Source: Thermodesulfobacteriaceae bacterium (lineage in GTDB: Bacteria > Desulfobacterota > Dissulfuribacteria > Dissulfuribacterales > UBA3076). Taken from it: DNA of 13,114 bases. Positions 1 through 7,505 of this stretch are shown piece by piece (positions within the stretch are counted from its first letter, which is position 1; every line of letters begins with the position of its first letter). The notes under the pieces were generated by a model. The model saw only the letters and a program-made list of their open reading frames with translations, made no database searches and was not told where the DNA came from. The position numbers and the translations under genes are program-made. The stretch spans positions 1-13,114 of the forward strand of contig DTYO01000301.1 in assembly GCA_012961845.1 (NCBI GenBank). Direction: 5' to 3'.

Positions 1-536
1 CCGGACTTCACCTCGGAATGGGATAACCCGAAATCCTTGTGCGGTATCAGATCGTTCACGGTGCCGTCCGGCCACACGCCGTAATTGGGCGCATAGGAAT
101 AGGTGTGCCACAGCATGGCTCCCTGCTTCGGTCCGGCGGAGTTAGCTCTAAGGTTTACCAGTTCTTCCTGTCCCAGACGGTGGTAGAATCTCTGGTAATC
201 GGCATGTGCCCTGATGAAGCGGTCGAATTCGAGTTCGCCGCTGAACTGGTTGGCGTCACTGTCATAAAACATTCCTTGGGCGCCGAATTCAAGCCTGCCG
301 GCCTCCAGATTGACCGAGCCGCCCAGTACCGTTCCTATACTGTCGTCGGGTATACTGTCGTATTCGGCGGCCTTGTCTATGTTGCTCTGTTTGCCGTTAA
401 AGGATGCGCCTGCCGAAATAGACGCGTGAGCGCTTGCTCCACCCTCTTCGCCTTTCTCGCCTGCCCATAAGGAACTGCCGAAGGGAAGGAAGACGGCGAC
501 AGCAAAGATGATGAGATATGTCATGTGTCTTTTCAT
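1..536 (-). CDS. Outer-membrane beta-barrel protein of a porin-cytochrome pair, N-terminal part (runs off the window)
   Basis: The reverse strand reads from ATG at 536 to the left edge without a stop (178 codons, partial). Residues 1-25 form a Sec signal peptide (Lys/Arg start, hydrophobic core YLIIFAVAVF, cleavage near WAG/EK). The mature part is rich in Gly, Ser, Tyr, Phe and Asp with alternating strand-like stretches, as in outer-membrane barrels, and contains no cysteine. A perfect ribosome site (AAGGAGG, 544-550) lies in the 14 bases after the decaheme cytochrome stop, so the two genes are co-transcribed. A barrel directly downstream of a DmsE/MtrA-like decaheme cytochrome is the usual arrangement of MtrB/PioB-type conduits, where the barrel sheathes the cytochrome across the outer membrane. 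The assignment to MtrB/PioB or a Geobacter-type porin is inferred mainly from this context, because the visible N-terminus is poorly conserved. The Cys-x-x-Cys of Shewanella MtrB is absent. Confidence 0.75.
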   Translation of the reverse strand, partial: MKRHMTYLIIFAVAVFLPFGSSLWAGEKGEEGGASAHASISAGASFNGKQSNIDKAAEYDSIPDDSIGTVLGGSVNLEAGRLEFGAQGMFYDSDANQFSGELEFDRFIRAHADYQRFYHRLGQEELVNLRANSAGPKQGAMLWHTYSYAPNYGVWPDGTVNDLIPHKDFGLSHSEVKS

Positions 537-550
537 ATGTCTACCTCCTT

Positions 551-1573
551 CTAGCGGGTCAGTGCCCCGCCCTCTAACCTGCGGGTCTGACTTGGAAGAT
601 CAGAGCCGTGGACCTCCTGATGACAGGTGGTGCACTTGGTCAGGAAACCCTTGGCCCAGTCAGTGGGACCATGGCCTGTAATCACCAGTCTTGTATCACC
701 GTCGTCCGTCCGTCCTCCATGGATGCCGGTATGCACGGAATTGTACTTGGGCGGTTTGACCTCGCCTGTCCTCATGGCATGAAAATGGCCCTCATGGCAC
801 TGGAGGCACAGGAAAGGCTCATTCTGCTTCAGAAGGTTGTTAGCTACGGTGCCGTGCGGATCATGACACTCCAGGCAGCTTTCAGCCACCGGAGCATGCT
901 CGAACACGAACGGACCCTGGTATCGGGTATGGCAGTCCAGACAGAGATCATTGACCCTTTCCTCTGTTTTCAGCATCCCGGGTGCGCCGGTTGCAGACCC
1001 GTGCGGATTGTGGCAGCTGTCACAAGACATCTTGCCCTCTTTCATGGGATGGTGCGAAGGATAATAGAGTTTTGCCTTGAATTTGATATGGCATGAAGTG
1101 CAGAGATCGGTCTGCTTTTCCTTCAAGAGGTCGTTGTGTTTGTTGAAATGGATTGAATGGCATGAGGTACATGCCACATCGAAGAAGGCGTGTTCCGAAC
1201 TGGTCCAGTTCATCATGGCACCTCCCTGGTGGCAGGTCAGGCATACGCCGGACACCTCTTCCGGGTGCAGTCCTTCTTCTCCGTATCTGAGGATGAGAGC
1301 TGGGTCTTCTGCATCGGCATGGGCGGAACCCGGGCCGTGGCACCCTTCACATCCAAGCTGATAACCGGTTGCCTCATAAGATGCGAGCTTCATGTGGACA
1401 TTATGGTCACCTTCATAGTCCTCATGACACTCGAGACAGGTCTCGCTGCCGACATATTCGGCCCCCTCACTGATTACAGGGGTCTTTACGACGGCGGCCC
1501 TTTTCTCATACATCTGAGTACAGCCGATCAGAAATGCCAGACCAGCTGCTATGAAAAAAAAGCGTCTAAACAT
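551..1573 (-). CDS. Decaheme c-type cytochrome lipoprotein, DmsE/MtrA-like
   Basis: A 340-residue protein with exactly ten CXXCH heme-binding motifs, at Cys 46, 75, 111, 135, 158, 184, 211, 233, 256 and 314. The N-terminus is a lipoprotein signal (MFRRFFFIAAGLAFLIGC) with a lipobox ending at Cys18, so the protein is probably lipid-anchored in the periplasm. Length and heme number match the DmsE/MtrA decaheme family, which carries electrons through the periplasm into an outer-membrane barrel. Start: ATG at 1573, preceded by GGAGGG about six bases upstream on the coding strand. It is the first gene of a minus-strand operon with the barrel gene. Extra His residues between motifs (for example HH at 174-175) can act as distal heme ligands. 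The likely role is extracellular electron transfer or respiration of an external acceptor; the direction and the terminal partner are unknown because the rest of the operon is outside the window. An outer-surface cytochrome is not visible here. Confidence 0.93.
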   Translation of the reverse strand: MFRRFFFIAAGLAFLIGCTQMYEKRAAVVKTPVISEGAEYVGSETCLECHEDYEGDHNVHMKLASYEATGYQLGCEGCHGPGSAHADAEDPALILRYGEEGLHPEEVSGVCLTCHQGGAMMNWTSSEHAFFDVACTSCHSIHFNKHNDLLKEKQTDLCTSCHIKFKAKLYYPSHHPMKEGKMSCDSCHNPHGSATGAPGMLKTEERVNDLCLDCHTRYQGPFVFEHAPVAESCLECHDPHGTVANNLLKQNEPFLCLQCHEGHFHAMRTGEVKPPKYNSVHTGIHGGRTDDGDTRLVITGHGPTDWAKGFLTKCTTCHQEVHGSDLPSQTRRLEGGALTR

Positions 1574-2111
1574 GTAGTCCCTCCGTTTCCTCCATTAATC
1601 CGAAGTATCTCCGGATTAATATTTTCTGATAAAATTAATGGAGTAGGATTCCCAAATAACATTCAGATGCGGCATGTTGTGTCTTTGTCGCTGTGTTTGA
1701 TCACCCCCTTACCTGTTCCAGACTAAATGAAATGTGAATCATTGTTCATTCCGTGTCAACTTTTTGTTACATATTTTTTATTCAAAGTCAAGTGTAATCG
1801 TCCGGACTGTGGTTTGATCATGAGGCTGAAGGAACGGTTTAATAATAAATGCATATTTTTCGATAATTCTTGACATGTTCAGTAATAAATTAGTATTTTC
1901 TGAACTAATCGGTGTCTGTCCCTACAACAGTGTTTTCGTCTGAAGTCATGGCATCAGGGAAAACCTGCCGGAGCTGTACAGGCAGGTGGCAGCCCGAGGA
2001 CAGGATTTTTCCCACAATGCAGAATTCAAACGGAAAGATCATTTGCCGGCAGATGCTGATCGGAACCGGTAGGCGGGAATATGCGAAGGTGTACTGGAGA
2101 GGTTTCCTACA
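1574..2111. other. Divergent intergenic region with several inverted repeats
   Basis: About 540 AT-rich bases between the minus-strand cytochrome and the plus-strand SAP-like gene. Visible structure includes a perfect 9+9 inverted repeat next to the cytochrome start (listed separately), a possible minus-strand -35 (TTGACA, complement of 1754-1759) without a convincing -10, a plus-strand TTGACA at 1870-1875 followed by overlapping small inverted repeats (GTTCAG 1877-1882/CTGAAC 1900-1905 and ATTAGT 1889-1894/ACTAAT 1904-1909), and a GC-rich 7-bp stem ACCTGCC 1963-1969/GGCAGGT 1981-1987. I see no convincing gene in it. Confidence 0.5.
1594..1620. promoter_or_regulatory. Perfect 9+9 inverted repeat in the cytochrome leader
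   Basis: ATTAATCCG (1594-1602) and CGGATTAAT (1612-1620) are exact reverse complements separated by nine bases. The repeat sits about 20 bases upstream of the decaheme cytochrome start and next to its ribosome site. It could be a dimeric repressor or activator operator, or a hairpin in the 5' leader of the cytochrome mRNA. The identity of any regulator is unknown. Confidence 0.5.
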
Positions 2112-2303
2112 ATGAAGATGAATGAAATTCGTTCCAAGGCCAAAGAACTGGGACTCACAATCAGGGTGGGCATGACCAAAGTGGATGCGGTCAGAGCAAT
2201 ACAGGCTGCAGAAGGTCATGACCAGTGTTATGGCCGTGGGCTGGCAGAATCCTGTGGGCAGGAAGACTGCTGCTTCAGATCTGACTGCCTCAAGATATCT
2301 TGA
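2112..2303 (+). CDS. Small SAP/Rho-N-like protein with cysteine-rich tail
   Basis: A 63-residue protein starting MKMNEIRSKAKELGL. Residues 1-34 have the helix-turn-helix pattern of SAP or Rho-termination-factor N-terminal folds (MNEIRSKAKELGL, then TKVDAVRAIQAAEG), which usually bind nucleic acid. The tail (39-59) holds five cysteines (39, 48, 53, 54, 59) in a pattern ending DCLKIS, which could bind metal or form a small redox knuckle. Small proteins of this layout are, from memory, common in Desulfobacterota genomes and are mostly annotated as SAP-domain or hypothetical proteins. GGAGAGG (2095-2101) lies about ten bases before the ATG. It stands alone between long non-coding stretches, so its function cannot be read from context. 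The fold assignment is fairly good; the function is unknown. Confidence 0.7.
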   Translation: MKMNEIRSKAKELGLTIRVGMTKVDAVRAIQAAEGHDQCYGRGLAESCGQEDCCFRSDCLKIS

Positions 2304-2575
2304 ATCGAACCAGTACCTGTCCGAAGGGGTCTTTTTGCGGGATCTCTGCAGGGCAGGGGAAAATCATGCCTGAATTGTCAGGTACACGTCTGCGCTTATT
2401 TTTTCACAAGTTATTGACCTCGAACAACACTCCTCATTTCCCGACGGATACGAACCGAAGTCGTTAATTTTTCTGAGAGGGATGCCGGCAGGAAAACAGT
2501 CTGTTGGTATGACGGTGGACAAGGCGTCCGGTCATGCTCCATCTTTCTGACAGAATAATCCACAGGATTTATATA

Positions 2576-2602
2576 CCCGCCTGCAGTATGCATGCAGGCG
2601 GG
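2576..2602. repeat. Strong 10-bp hairpin, no T tract
   Basis: CCCGCCTGCA (2576-2585) pairs exactly with TGCAGGCGGG (2593-2602) around a seven-base loop. There is no T run after it on either strand, so a classic intrinsic terminator is unlikely. It may be a structured piece of an untranslated RNA or a protein-binding palindrome. Confidence 0.6.
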
Positions 2603-2915
2603 AGGGCGCGGCTTCTCACTGCACGCAGGGCAGGTCCGGCGGACGGGAGACGGTATCACAGGTTGAAATACAGGCGCCTATATAAACGCATGCATACATG
2701 TAACGGTCCGGCCCCTTTATCTTCAGACGCCTTTCTCAGCTGTCATCTCTCTGTTTCTGCTTCTCTCTACACATGGGTACGCCAAGAAACACGCACATGG
2801 TAACCGGTATGGATGTGACGGCGGACCGGTATCCGTCCTGATTTCCGGTGGGCGGACTCCTCGTTGGGGATGTGCCGGAATACAGACGGAAAAAAAACGG
2901 GGTTCTGTTGTGGAT

Positions 2916-2931
2916 GCATGTGTTTACATGC
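2916..2931. promoter_or_regulatory. Palindrome upstream of the DUF47 gene
   Basis: GCATGT (2916-2921) and ACATGC (2926-2931) are reverse complements with a four-base gap, ending 15 bases before the AGGAGG ribosome site. The position suits an operator controlling the phosphate genes. It does not resemble the E. coli Pho box. The regulator is unknown. Confidence 0.35.
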
Positions 2932-2958
2932 TTTAATAGATTTATAGGAGGAAAGGCT

Positions 2959-3630
2959 ATGGGTCTTATAGATGATCTGTTCGGCAAATCACCTTTTGGT
3001 ACCCTGGTGGAGCATCCCAAGAAGTTTCACGAGTGCATTGAGATGATCATGCCTCTGATGGAGACTCTGGCCCAAGAGAATTTCGAAGAGATCCGGTGCC
3101 TGCACGATACTGTATCAGAGCTTGAATAAGAGGCGGACAAGCTAAAACATGATATCAGAACCCAGCTTCCCAGGAGATATTTCCTCCCGGTGGAAAGGAT
3201 CGACCTGGAGAATTTTCTGCGCCGGCAGGATAAGATTGCGGATTACGTGGAGGACTTTTCTGTAATCCTTACTTTGAGGGATACCAGACTTCATTCCAGA
3301 CTTGTTGACCAGTTTTTCGAGCTGGTGGATCAGGTCCTGAAGGTTACCAGGTGTCTTCTCACCGCCGCCATAGAACTTCAGAATCTGGCCGAGGTCTCTA
3401 TTGGTGGTGTGGACGCAAGGATGGTCATGGAGTGGCTCGAGGATATCGGCGCAGAGGAATGGAAAGCAGACCACCTCGTACGAAAACTCAGCAGGAATAT
3501 CTACAGACTGGAGGACGAGATCGATGTCCTGACAATTATTTTTTATGAAAAGATGGTGGGCGCTCTGGGTTCTATTGCAAATGAAGCCGAGAATGCCGGA
3601 GATATGCTCAGATCAATGATGGTCAAATAG
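2959..3630 (+). pseudogene. DUF47/PhoU-like phosphate transport regulator, interrupted by TAA at codon 57
   Basis: Translation starts at ATG 2959 behind a perfect AGGAGG (2946-2951). The first 56 residues (MGLIDDLFGKSPFGTLVEH...) match the start of the DUF47 (TIGR00153) family. An in-frame TAA at 3127-3129 then stops the frame, and the very next codons continue the family pattern without a shift (SELE, stop, EADKLKHDIRTQLPRRYFLP), running to the stop at 3628-3630. Repaired, the protein is 223 residues with the long PhoU-like helices, which is normal for the family. Relatives usually have His, Lys or Arg at the stop position, as far as I recall. DUF47 proteins are encoded next to PiT permeases and are thought to control them, and a PiT gene follows here. 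The downstream half has only a poor restart option (GTG 3190, AGGAG 13 bases away). The cause may be a real nonsense mutation or a sequence error. Confidence 0.82.
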
Positions 3631-3748
3631 TGCATTGCCTGAGATATCGTTAAGTCAGGTCCCTGTTTGAGCACGTTTTTTTCATGATGCATTGATCGGG
3701 TGAAAAAACCATTTTCGGCTGACATGGACAAAGAATAGCGGGGAGAAA
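3631..3748. other. Spacer between DUF47 and PiT with an A/T hairpin
   Basis: TTTTTTCA (3677-3684) and TGAAAAAA (3701-3708) are reverse complements around 16 bases. The stem is weak in GC, so it is not a standard terminator. The spacer is longer than expected for this gene pair, but GGGGAG close to the PiT GTG start shows that translation begins here. Confidence 0.35.
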
Positions 3749-5064
3749 GTGGAGATAATACTGATCGGAATAGCTGCAGTACTCGGGTTGTACATGGCCT
3801 GGAACATCGGGGCTAACGATGTAGCCAATTCAATGGCCGATGCCGTTGGTTCAAGGGCAATTACTGTAAGACAGGCTATCTTTCTGGCCGGAGTCTGTGA
3901 GTTTGCAGGGGCTGTACTTGTAGGGTCGCATGTCACTGACACGGTGCGGAAGGGGATAGTGGATCCCCAGGCCGTTGCTTCCATTCCGGGCCTCGAAACC
4001 CGGGATGCGGCAGTGGTTTTTGTAATAGGCATGACATTTGCCCTCCTGTCCGCCGCTTTCTGGCTCAATTGTTCTTCTTATCTGGGCATGCCTGTATCAA
4101 CAACTCATTCCATAGTGGGCGCGGTGGCCGGTTTCGGGATCATAGCCGCAGGATGGGGAGCCGTGAACTGGATCAAGATGTCTCAGATCGTCGCCAGCTG
4201 GTTTATTTCGCCTGTGGCCGGAGGCGTTGGTGGCTTTCTGGCCTTCAAATTCATAAGCAGAGTGATACTTGGGAGGGAAAAACCGGTAAAGGCTGCAGTC
4301 AGGTACGCTCCTTTCATCATATTTATTGTTACGGCGATAGTAACCCTTGCTATCATATGTAAAGGGCTGAAACATGTAATAGGCGGGCTGGAATGGCTGT
4401 CAGGCGACAGGGCCTTGATCGTTACCGGGCTCCTGAGCCTGTTGGCGGCTGTGGTGTCGAAATTTTTCTCAGAAACGCCATGGCCGGCAAGGAATATCTC
4501 CCGCTGGACGTGCAGCTGAATATGGTGGAGAGGATTGTCGTCCCTATCGTGGTGATTACCTCATGTTCCGTAGCCTTTGCCCATGGGGCTGATGACGTCG
4601 CCAACTCGGTGGGGCCTCTGGCTGCTGTGGTATACATCGTACAGACCGGGGCCATCGAGATGAAGGTGGGTGTTCCTTTCTGGATTCTGGCCCTGGGCGG
4701 GGGCAGTATAGTGATAGGGTTGGCCAGTTACGGTTACAGGGTGATGCAGACAGTAGGAACGGAAATCACCGAGATCACTCCTTTCCGCGGTGTTGCAGCC
4801 GACGTAGCGGCTACAGCTACCGTTCTTGCCTGTACCAGCATGAAACTTCCGGTTTCCACTACCCATACCCTTGTTGGTGCGATACTCGGAATAGGACTGG
4901 CCAGAGGGCTGGGCGGTGTAAACAGAATGATTACCGGGAAAATCTTTACTTCGTGGTTTATTACTGTGCCGGCTGCCGCGATATTGTCTGCATTTCTGTA
5001 TCTGGTGGGATATGATCTCTTCTATAAAGATATCAAATACTGGTTTGTCAGCATAGACGGATGA
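3749..5064 (+). pseudogene. PiT-family inorganic phosphate permease, split by a one-base frameshift
   Basis: The first half (GTG 3749, GGGGAG just upstream) has the PiT signature GANDVANSMADAVGS at about residues 22-36 and several membrane helices. That frame ends in a spurious tail at 4519. The second half continues in another frame to 5064, with the matching second signature AHGADDVANSVGPLAA and a PVSTTHTLVGA motif that mirrors PVSTTHSIVGA in the first half. The switch falls between about 4445 and 4480, at AAATTTTTC (4460-4468). One extra T in the five-T run restores a continuous protein of about 438 residues reading VVSKFFLRNAMAGKEYLPL across the join, a normal PiT length. PiT proteins are inner-membrane symporters that import phosphate with a cation. 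The second signature has GADD where GAND is usual. As written the permease is broken; a single missing base in the homopolymer is the simplest cause, by mutation or by sequence error. Confidence 0.88.
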
Positions 5065-5150
5065 ACTGCGGCAGGCTGAGATCCGGTTTCTTCCATGAGA
5101 CTTCGGATAGGGATAATCCGAGACAAGGTCTGCAGGGTTCCCGGCAGCTT
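5065..5150. other. Convergent intergenic region with a small hairpin
   Basis: Between the convergent ends of the phosphate permease and ruvB. TCGGAT (5103-5108) pairs with ATCCGA (5116-5121) around seven bases. No T run follows directly, so a bidirectional terminator is possible but not supported. Confidence 0.3.
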
Positions 5151-6176
5151 CTATTTTCTCCTGGTCCTGCCTAGGTGCCGGTAGGCCAGATCCGTTGCTA
5201 TTCTTCCCCTGGGAGTCCGGTGGAGATAACCTCTCTGGATCAGGAATGGTTCGTAGACATCTTCCAGAGTGCTTTTTTCTTCCCCCACAGAGGTGGCCAG
5301 GGTGTCCAGTCCAACAGGCCCTCCATGAAATCTGTCTATGATGATGAAAAGGATTTCTCTGTCCATTCGGTCCAGCCCCTGGTCATCGACTTCCAGGAGC
5401 AGCAGCGCCTGGTCTGCCACCTGCTTGGATATGCGGCCTTCCGCCTTGACTTCTGCATAATCCCTTACTCTCCGCAGGAGCCTGTTTGCAATCCTTGGGG
5501 TCCCCCTTGACCTCCTGGCAATTTCGAGACTTCCTTCCTCATCAACTTCTATGCCTATTATTCTGGCCGATCGGTTGACTATCACGCAGAGGTCCTGATC
5601 CCTGTAGAAATCTACTCTCATGACCACGCCGAATCGGTCCCTGAGAGGAGGCGAAAGCAGGCCGGCCCTAGTGGTGGCGCCTACAAGTGTAAACCGTGGA
5701 ATATCTATCTTTATGGTCCTGGCACTGGGGCCCTGCCCTATTATGAGGTCCAGCTGGAAATCCTCCATTGCCGGATAGAGTATCTCTTCTATTACCGGAC
5801 TCAGTCGGTGGATTTCATCGATAAACAGTACTTCTCCCGGTTCGATGTTGGTGAGAATGGCTGCGAGGTCTCCCGGTTTTTCTATTACAGGCCCGGACGT
5901 GGATCTGATTCCCACCCCCAGCTCCGATGCTATGATGTGCGCCAGAGTGGTCTTTCCAAGTCCGGGATGGCCGTGAAGCAAGACATGGTCCAGGGCCTCG
6001 CCTCTGTTCCTGGCGGCTGTTATGAATACCTCCAGGTTGTTCTTGAGTTCCTGCTGCCCGACATATTCTTCCAGAGACCTGGGTCTGAGGCTGATCTCTA
6101 CTGGTCTGTCTTCGTGCTGAGGTTCAGGATCCAGAGGGGAAAGAGGCCGGCTGCGGACGGAATTATCAGTATTCAT
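5151..6176 (-). CDS. ruvB: Holliday junction branch migration ATPase RuvB
   Basis: A 341-residue AAA+ motor that, as a hexameric ring with RuvA, drives branch migration of Holliday junctions during recombination and repair. The family opening RPRSLEEYVGQ is at 31-41, Walker A GHPGLGKTT at 69-77, Walker B LFIDEIH at 117-123, sensor 1 GATTR at 166-170, and the PPLRDRFG stretch with the conserved arginines at 176-183. The C-terminal winged-helix domain has the usual GGPVGLDTLA and EPFLIQRGYLHRTPRGR motifs. Length is normal. Start: the ATG at 6176 overlaps the ruvA stop as ATGA, which indicates translational coupling. It is the last gene of the yebC-ruvC-ruvA-ruvB operon. Confidence 0.98.
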   Translation of the reverse strand: MNTDNSVRSRPLSPLDPEPQHEDRPVEISLRPRSLEEYVGQQELKNNLEVFITAARNRGEALDHVLLHGHPGLGKTTLAHIIASELGVGIRSTSGPVIEKPGDLAAILTNIEPGEVLFIDEIHRLSPVIEEILYPAMEDFQLDLIIGQGPSARTIKIDIPRFTLVGATTRAGLLSPPLRDRFGVVMRVDFYRDQDLCVIVNRSARIIGIEVDEEGSLEIARRSRGTPRIANRLLRRVRDYAEVKAEGRISKQVADQALLLLEVDDQGLDRMDREILFIIIDRFHGGPVGLDTLATSVGEEKSTLEDVYEPFLIQRGYLHRTPRGRIATDLAYRHLGRTRRK

Positions 6177-6805
6177 CCCTGTTTGACCCGGTCTCCGGCC
6201 AGATTTTTAAGGGCATTTCTGACCAATACTTCAACTGAAGCGTATTTTTCCATGTCGGCCGCTCTTGAAAGGGCTCTCCGGGCCTGTACGGGATTATATC
6301 CCAGGTTGGTCAGGGCGGAAAGGGCGTCATCCCACGATGTGCTGTGGAGAGCAGTTTCTTTCTCCAAGCCCGCAGTCTTTTTCCATTCCATCCTGGAAAG
6401 GAGCCTTTCTGCCTTTTCCTTCAGATCAACACACAGTCTGGCCGCTGTCTTTTTTCCGATGCCGTGGATCGACTGCAGTCTTGTTACTTCTTCCCTGGAA
6501 AGGCTGTGGAGAAGGTCTTCGGTACTCAGGGTGGAAAGAATGTTCAGAGCCAGCCTGGGCCCCACACCTGAGACCTCCAGAAGAAGCCTGAACATGTTCC
6601 TGGTTTCCAGGCGTTCAAATCCGTACAGGGTCAGCTGATCCTCCCTCCACACAAGGTGGGTAAACACCATGGTCTCCTGGTCTGAAGGGGGGAATTTTTC
6701 CAGAGCCGATACAGGCATCTGAACTTCATAACCTATCCCGTTTACCTCCAAGGTGATACCATTGTCACATCTGGATTGAACCCTGCCTCTCAGATAACCG
6801 ATCAT
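6173..6805 (-). CDS. ruvA: Holliday junction binding protein RuvA
   Basis: 210 residues starting MIGYLRGRV, the standard RuvA N-terminus (OB-fold domain 1, residues 1-64). Domain 2 contains two helix-hairpin-helix motifs, VSGVGPRLALNIL (around 78-90) and IHGIGKKTAARL (around 113-124), which bind the junction arms. The C-terminal domain III (about 160-205), which contacts RuvB, follows a variable linker. I place the start at 6805 because the open frame extending upstream to 6916 adds 37 residues with no family similarity. The ribosome site before 6805 is weak. The gene overlaps ruvB by the ATGA pair and lies 121 bases downstream of ruvC in the same operon. RuvA recognises the four-way junction and loads RuvB. 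Confidence 0.96.
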   Translation of the reverse strand: MIGYLRGRVQSRCDNGITLEVNGIGYEVQMPVSALEKFPPSDQETMVFTHLVWREDQLTLYGFERLETRNMFRLLLEVSGVGPRLALNILSTLSTEDLLHSLSREEVTRLQSIHGIGKKTAARLCVDLKEKAERLLSRMEWKKTAGLEKETALHSTSWDDALSALTNLGYNPVQARRALSRAADMEKYASVEVLVRNALKNLAGDRVKQG

Positions 6806-6926
6806 GATCCAGTCCCGCCGTGTCTGAATGTTCCTGCATGAATCGGGGGCAACAACAGTGAGTGCGGGGAATATGCACCATGAATGCTGTTTTCGTTTCC
6901 GGGGCGCCGGGAGCATGCCTGCCGTT

Positions 6927-7505
6927 TCATCTGCTGCGTCCGCCTGCCGGTTTCTTCTGGTACTTCAGCGGCCCGCCTGAGACCGGCCCTGACGAACGGG
7001 ACGCCGCTCCGGAAGAGATTATGGTGTTCATGCCCGATGAATTGGCGTGACATATCGCAACGGCAAGGGCATCTGCCGCATCCGCCGCCGGGCGGAAGGT
7101 CAGGTTCAGAAGAATGCACACCATGTGCTGGACCTGAGACTTGTCCGCCCTGCCGTAACCTGCAACGGCCTGCTTGATCTCCGAAGGTGAGTACTCGAAC
7201 ACCTCAAGTCCGCCGTGAATGGCTGCAAGCATGGCAGCCCCCCTGGCATGGCCGAGTATCAGTGCAGATCTTACGTTTACAGACTGAAAAATGGTTTCCA
7301 CGCCGGAGACGGCAGGCTGATGCCTGCCTATCACTTCTCTTACCCCATTATACAGACGGTCAAGCCTTCCTGGAAAGTTCAGCTTCCGGTCCGGCCTGAT
7401 CACTCCTGTATCGATATATCTCAGCCGGTTGCCAATACGTGAAATTACGCCGTAACCGGTGGCCCTGGACCCGGGATCTATTCCAAGTATGACCTCTTCC
7501 TTCAT
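6927..7505 (-). CDS. ruvC: Holliday junction resolvase RuvC
   Basis: A 192-residue endonuclease that resolves Holliday junctions by symmetric cuts. The opening ILGIDPGSRATGYGVI carries the first catalytic Asp, GVETIFQ (about 69-75) the catalytic Glu, and AADAADALAVAICH (about 139-152) the C-terminal Asp pair of the RNase-H-like fold. The segment SVNVRSALILGHARGAA is also typical. The last 30 or so residues, rich in Ser, Gly and basic residues, are a non-conserved extension. The ATG at 7505 overlaps the yebC stop as ATGA, so the two are translationally coupled. It stands in the common order yebC, ruvC, ruvA, ruvB. Confidence 0.97.
   Translation of the reverse strand: MKEEVILGIDPGSRATGYGVISRIGNRLRYIDTGVIRPDRKLNFPGRLDRLYNGVREVIGRHQPAVSGVETIFQSVNVRSALILGHARGAAMLAAIHGGLEVFEYSPSEIKQAVAGYGRADKSQVQHMVCILLNLTFRPAADAADALAVAICHANSSGMNTIISSGAASRSSGPVSGGPLKYQKKPAGGRSR

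Larger units (their letters stand above)
2304..2958. other. Gene-poor stretch before the phosphate locus
   Basis: About 655 bases with no open frame that has a ribosome site and protein-like composition. It contains a strong 10-bp hairpin (2576-2602) and a 6-bp palindrome (2916-2931) listed separately, a weak stem CCTGA/TCAGG (2369-2382) with a T run some 17 bases later, and an A run at 2889-2897. It may be a long leader region of the phosphate genes or remnants of decayed sequence; I cannot tell which. Confidence 0.45.

Noticed and set aside
39..470. Plus-strand frame opposite the barrel gene
   Set aside because: It is antisense to a well-initiated signal-peptide protein and has no ribosome site of its own.
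1912..2115. A 67-codon plus-strand frame (GTG start) overlapping the SAP-like gene by ATGA
   Set aside because: It has no ribosome site, composition unlike a protein, and contains a strong inverted repeat (1963-1987). The ATGA overlap looks accidental.
2534..2803. Plus-strand frame of 89 codons in the gene-poor stretch
   Set aside because: No ribosome site, an Arg/His/Ser-rich low-information sequence, and it spans the hairpin at 2576-2602.
2848..2958. Upstream extension of the DUF47 frame
   Set aside because: The AGGAGG at 2946-2951 and the family N-terminus MGLIDDLF fix the start at 2959.
3127..3129. Stop-codon readthrough or recoding to make full-length DUF47
   Set aside because: UAA is the strongest stop, and I see no recoding signal after it (no obvious stem directly downstream). 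TAA also ends other genes here.
4460..4468. Programmed -1 frameshifting in the PiT gene
   Set aside because: The site reads A-TTT-TTC in frame, which does not allow good re-pairing in the P site, and no stimulatory stem is evident. The early product would be a useless half transporter.
6806..6916. Longer RuvA start
   Set aside because: The extra 37 residues match no RuvA feature; MIGYLRGRV at 6805 is the standard family start.
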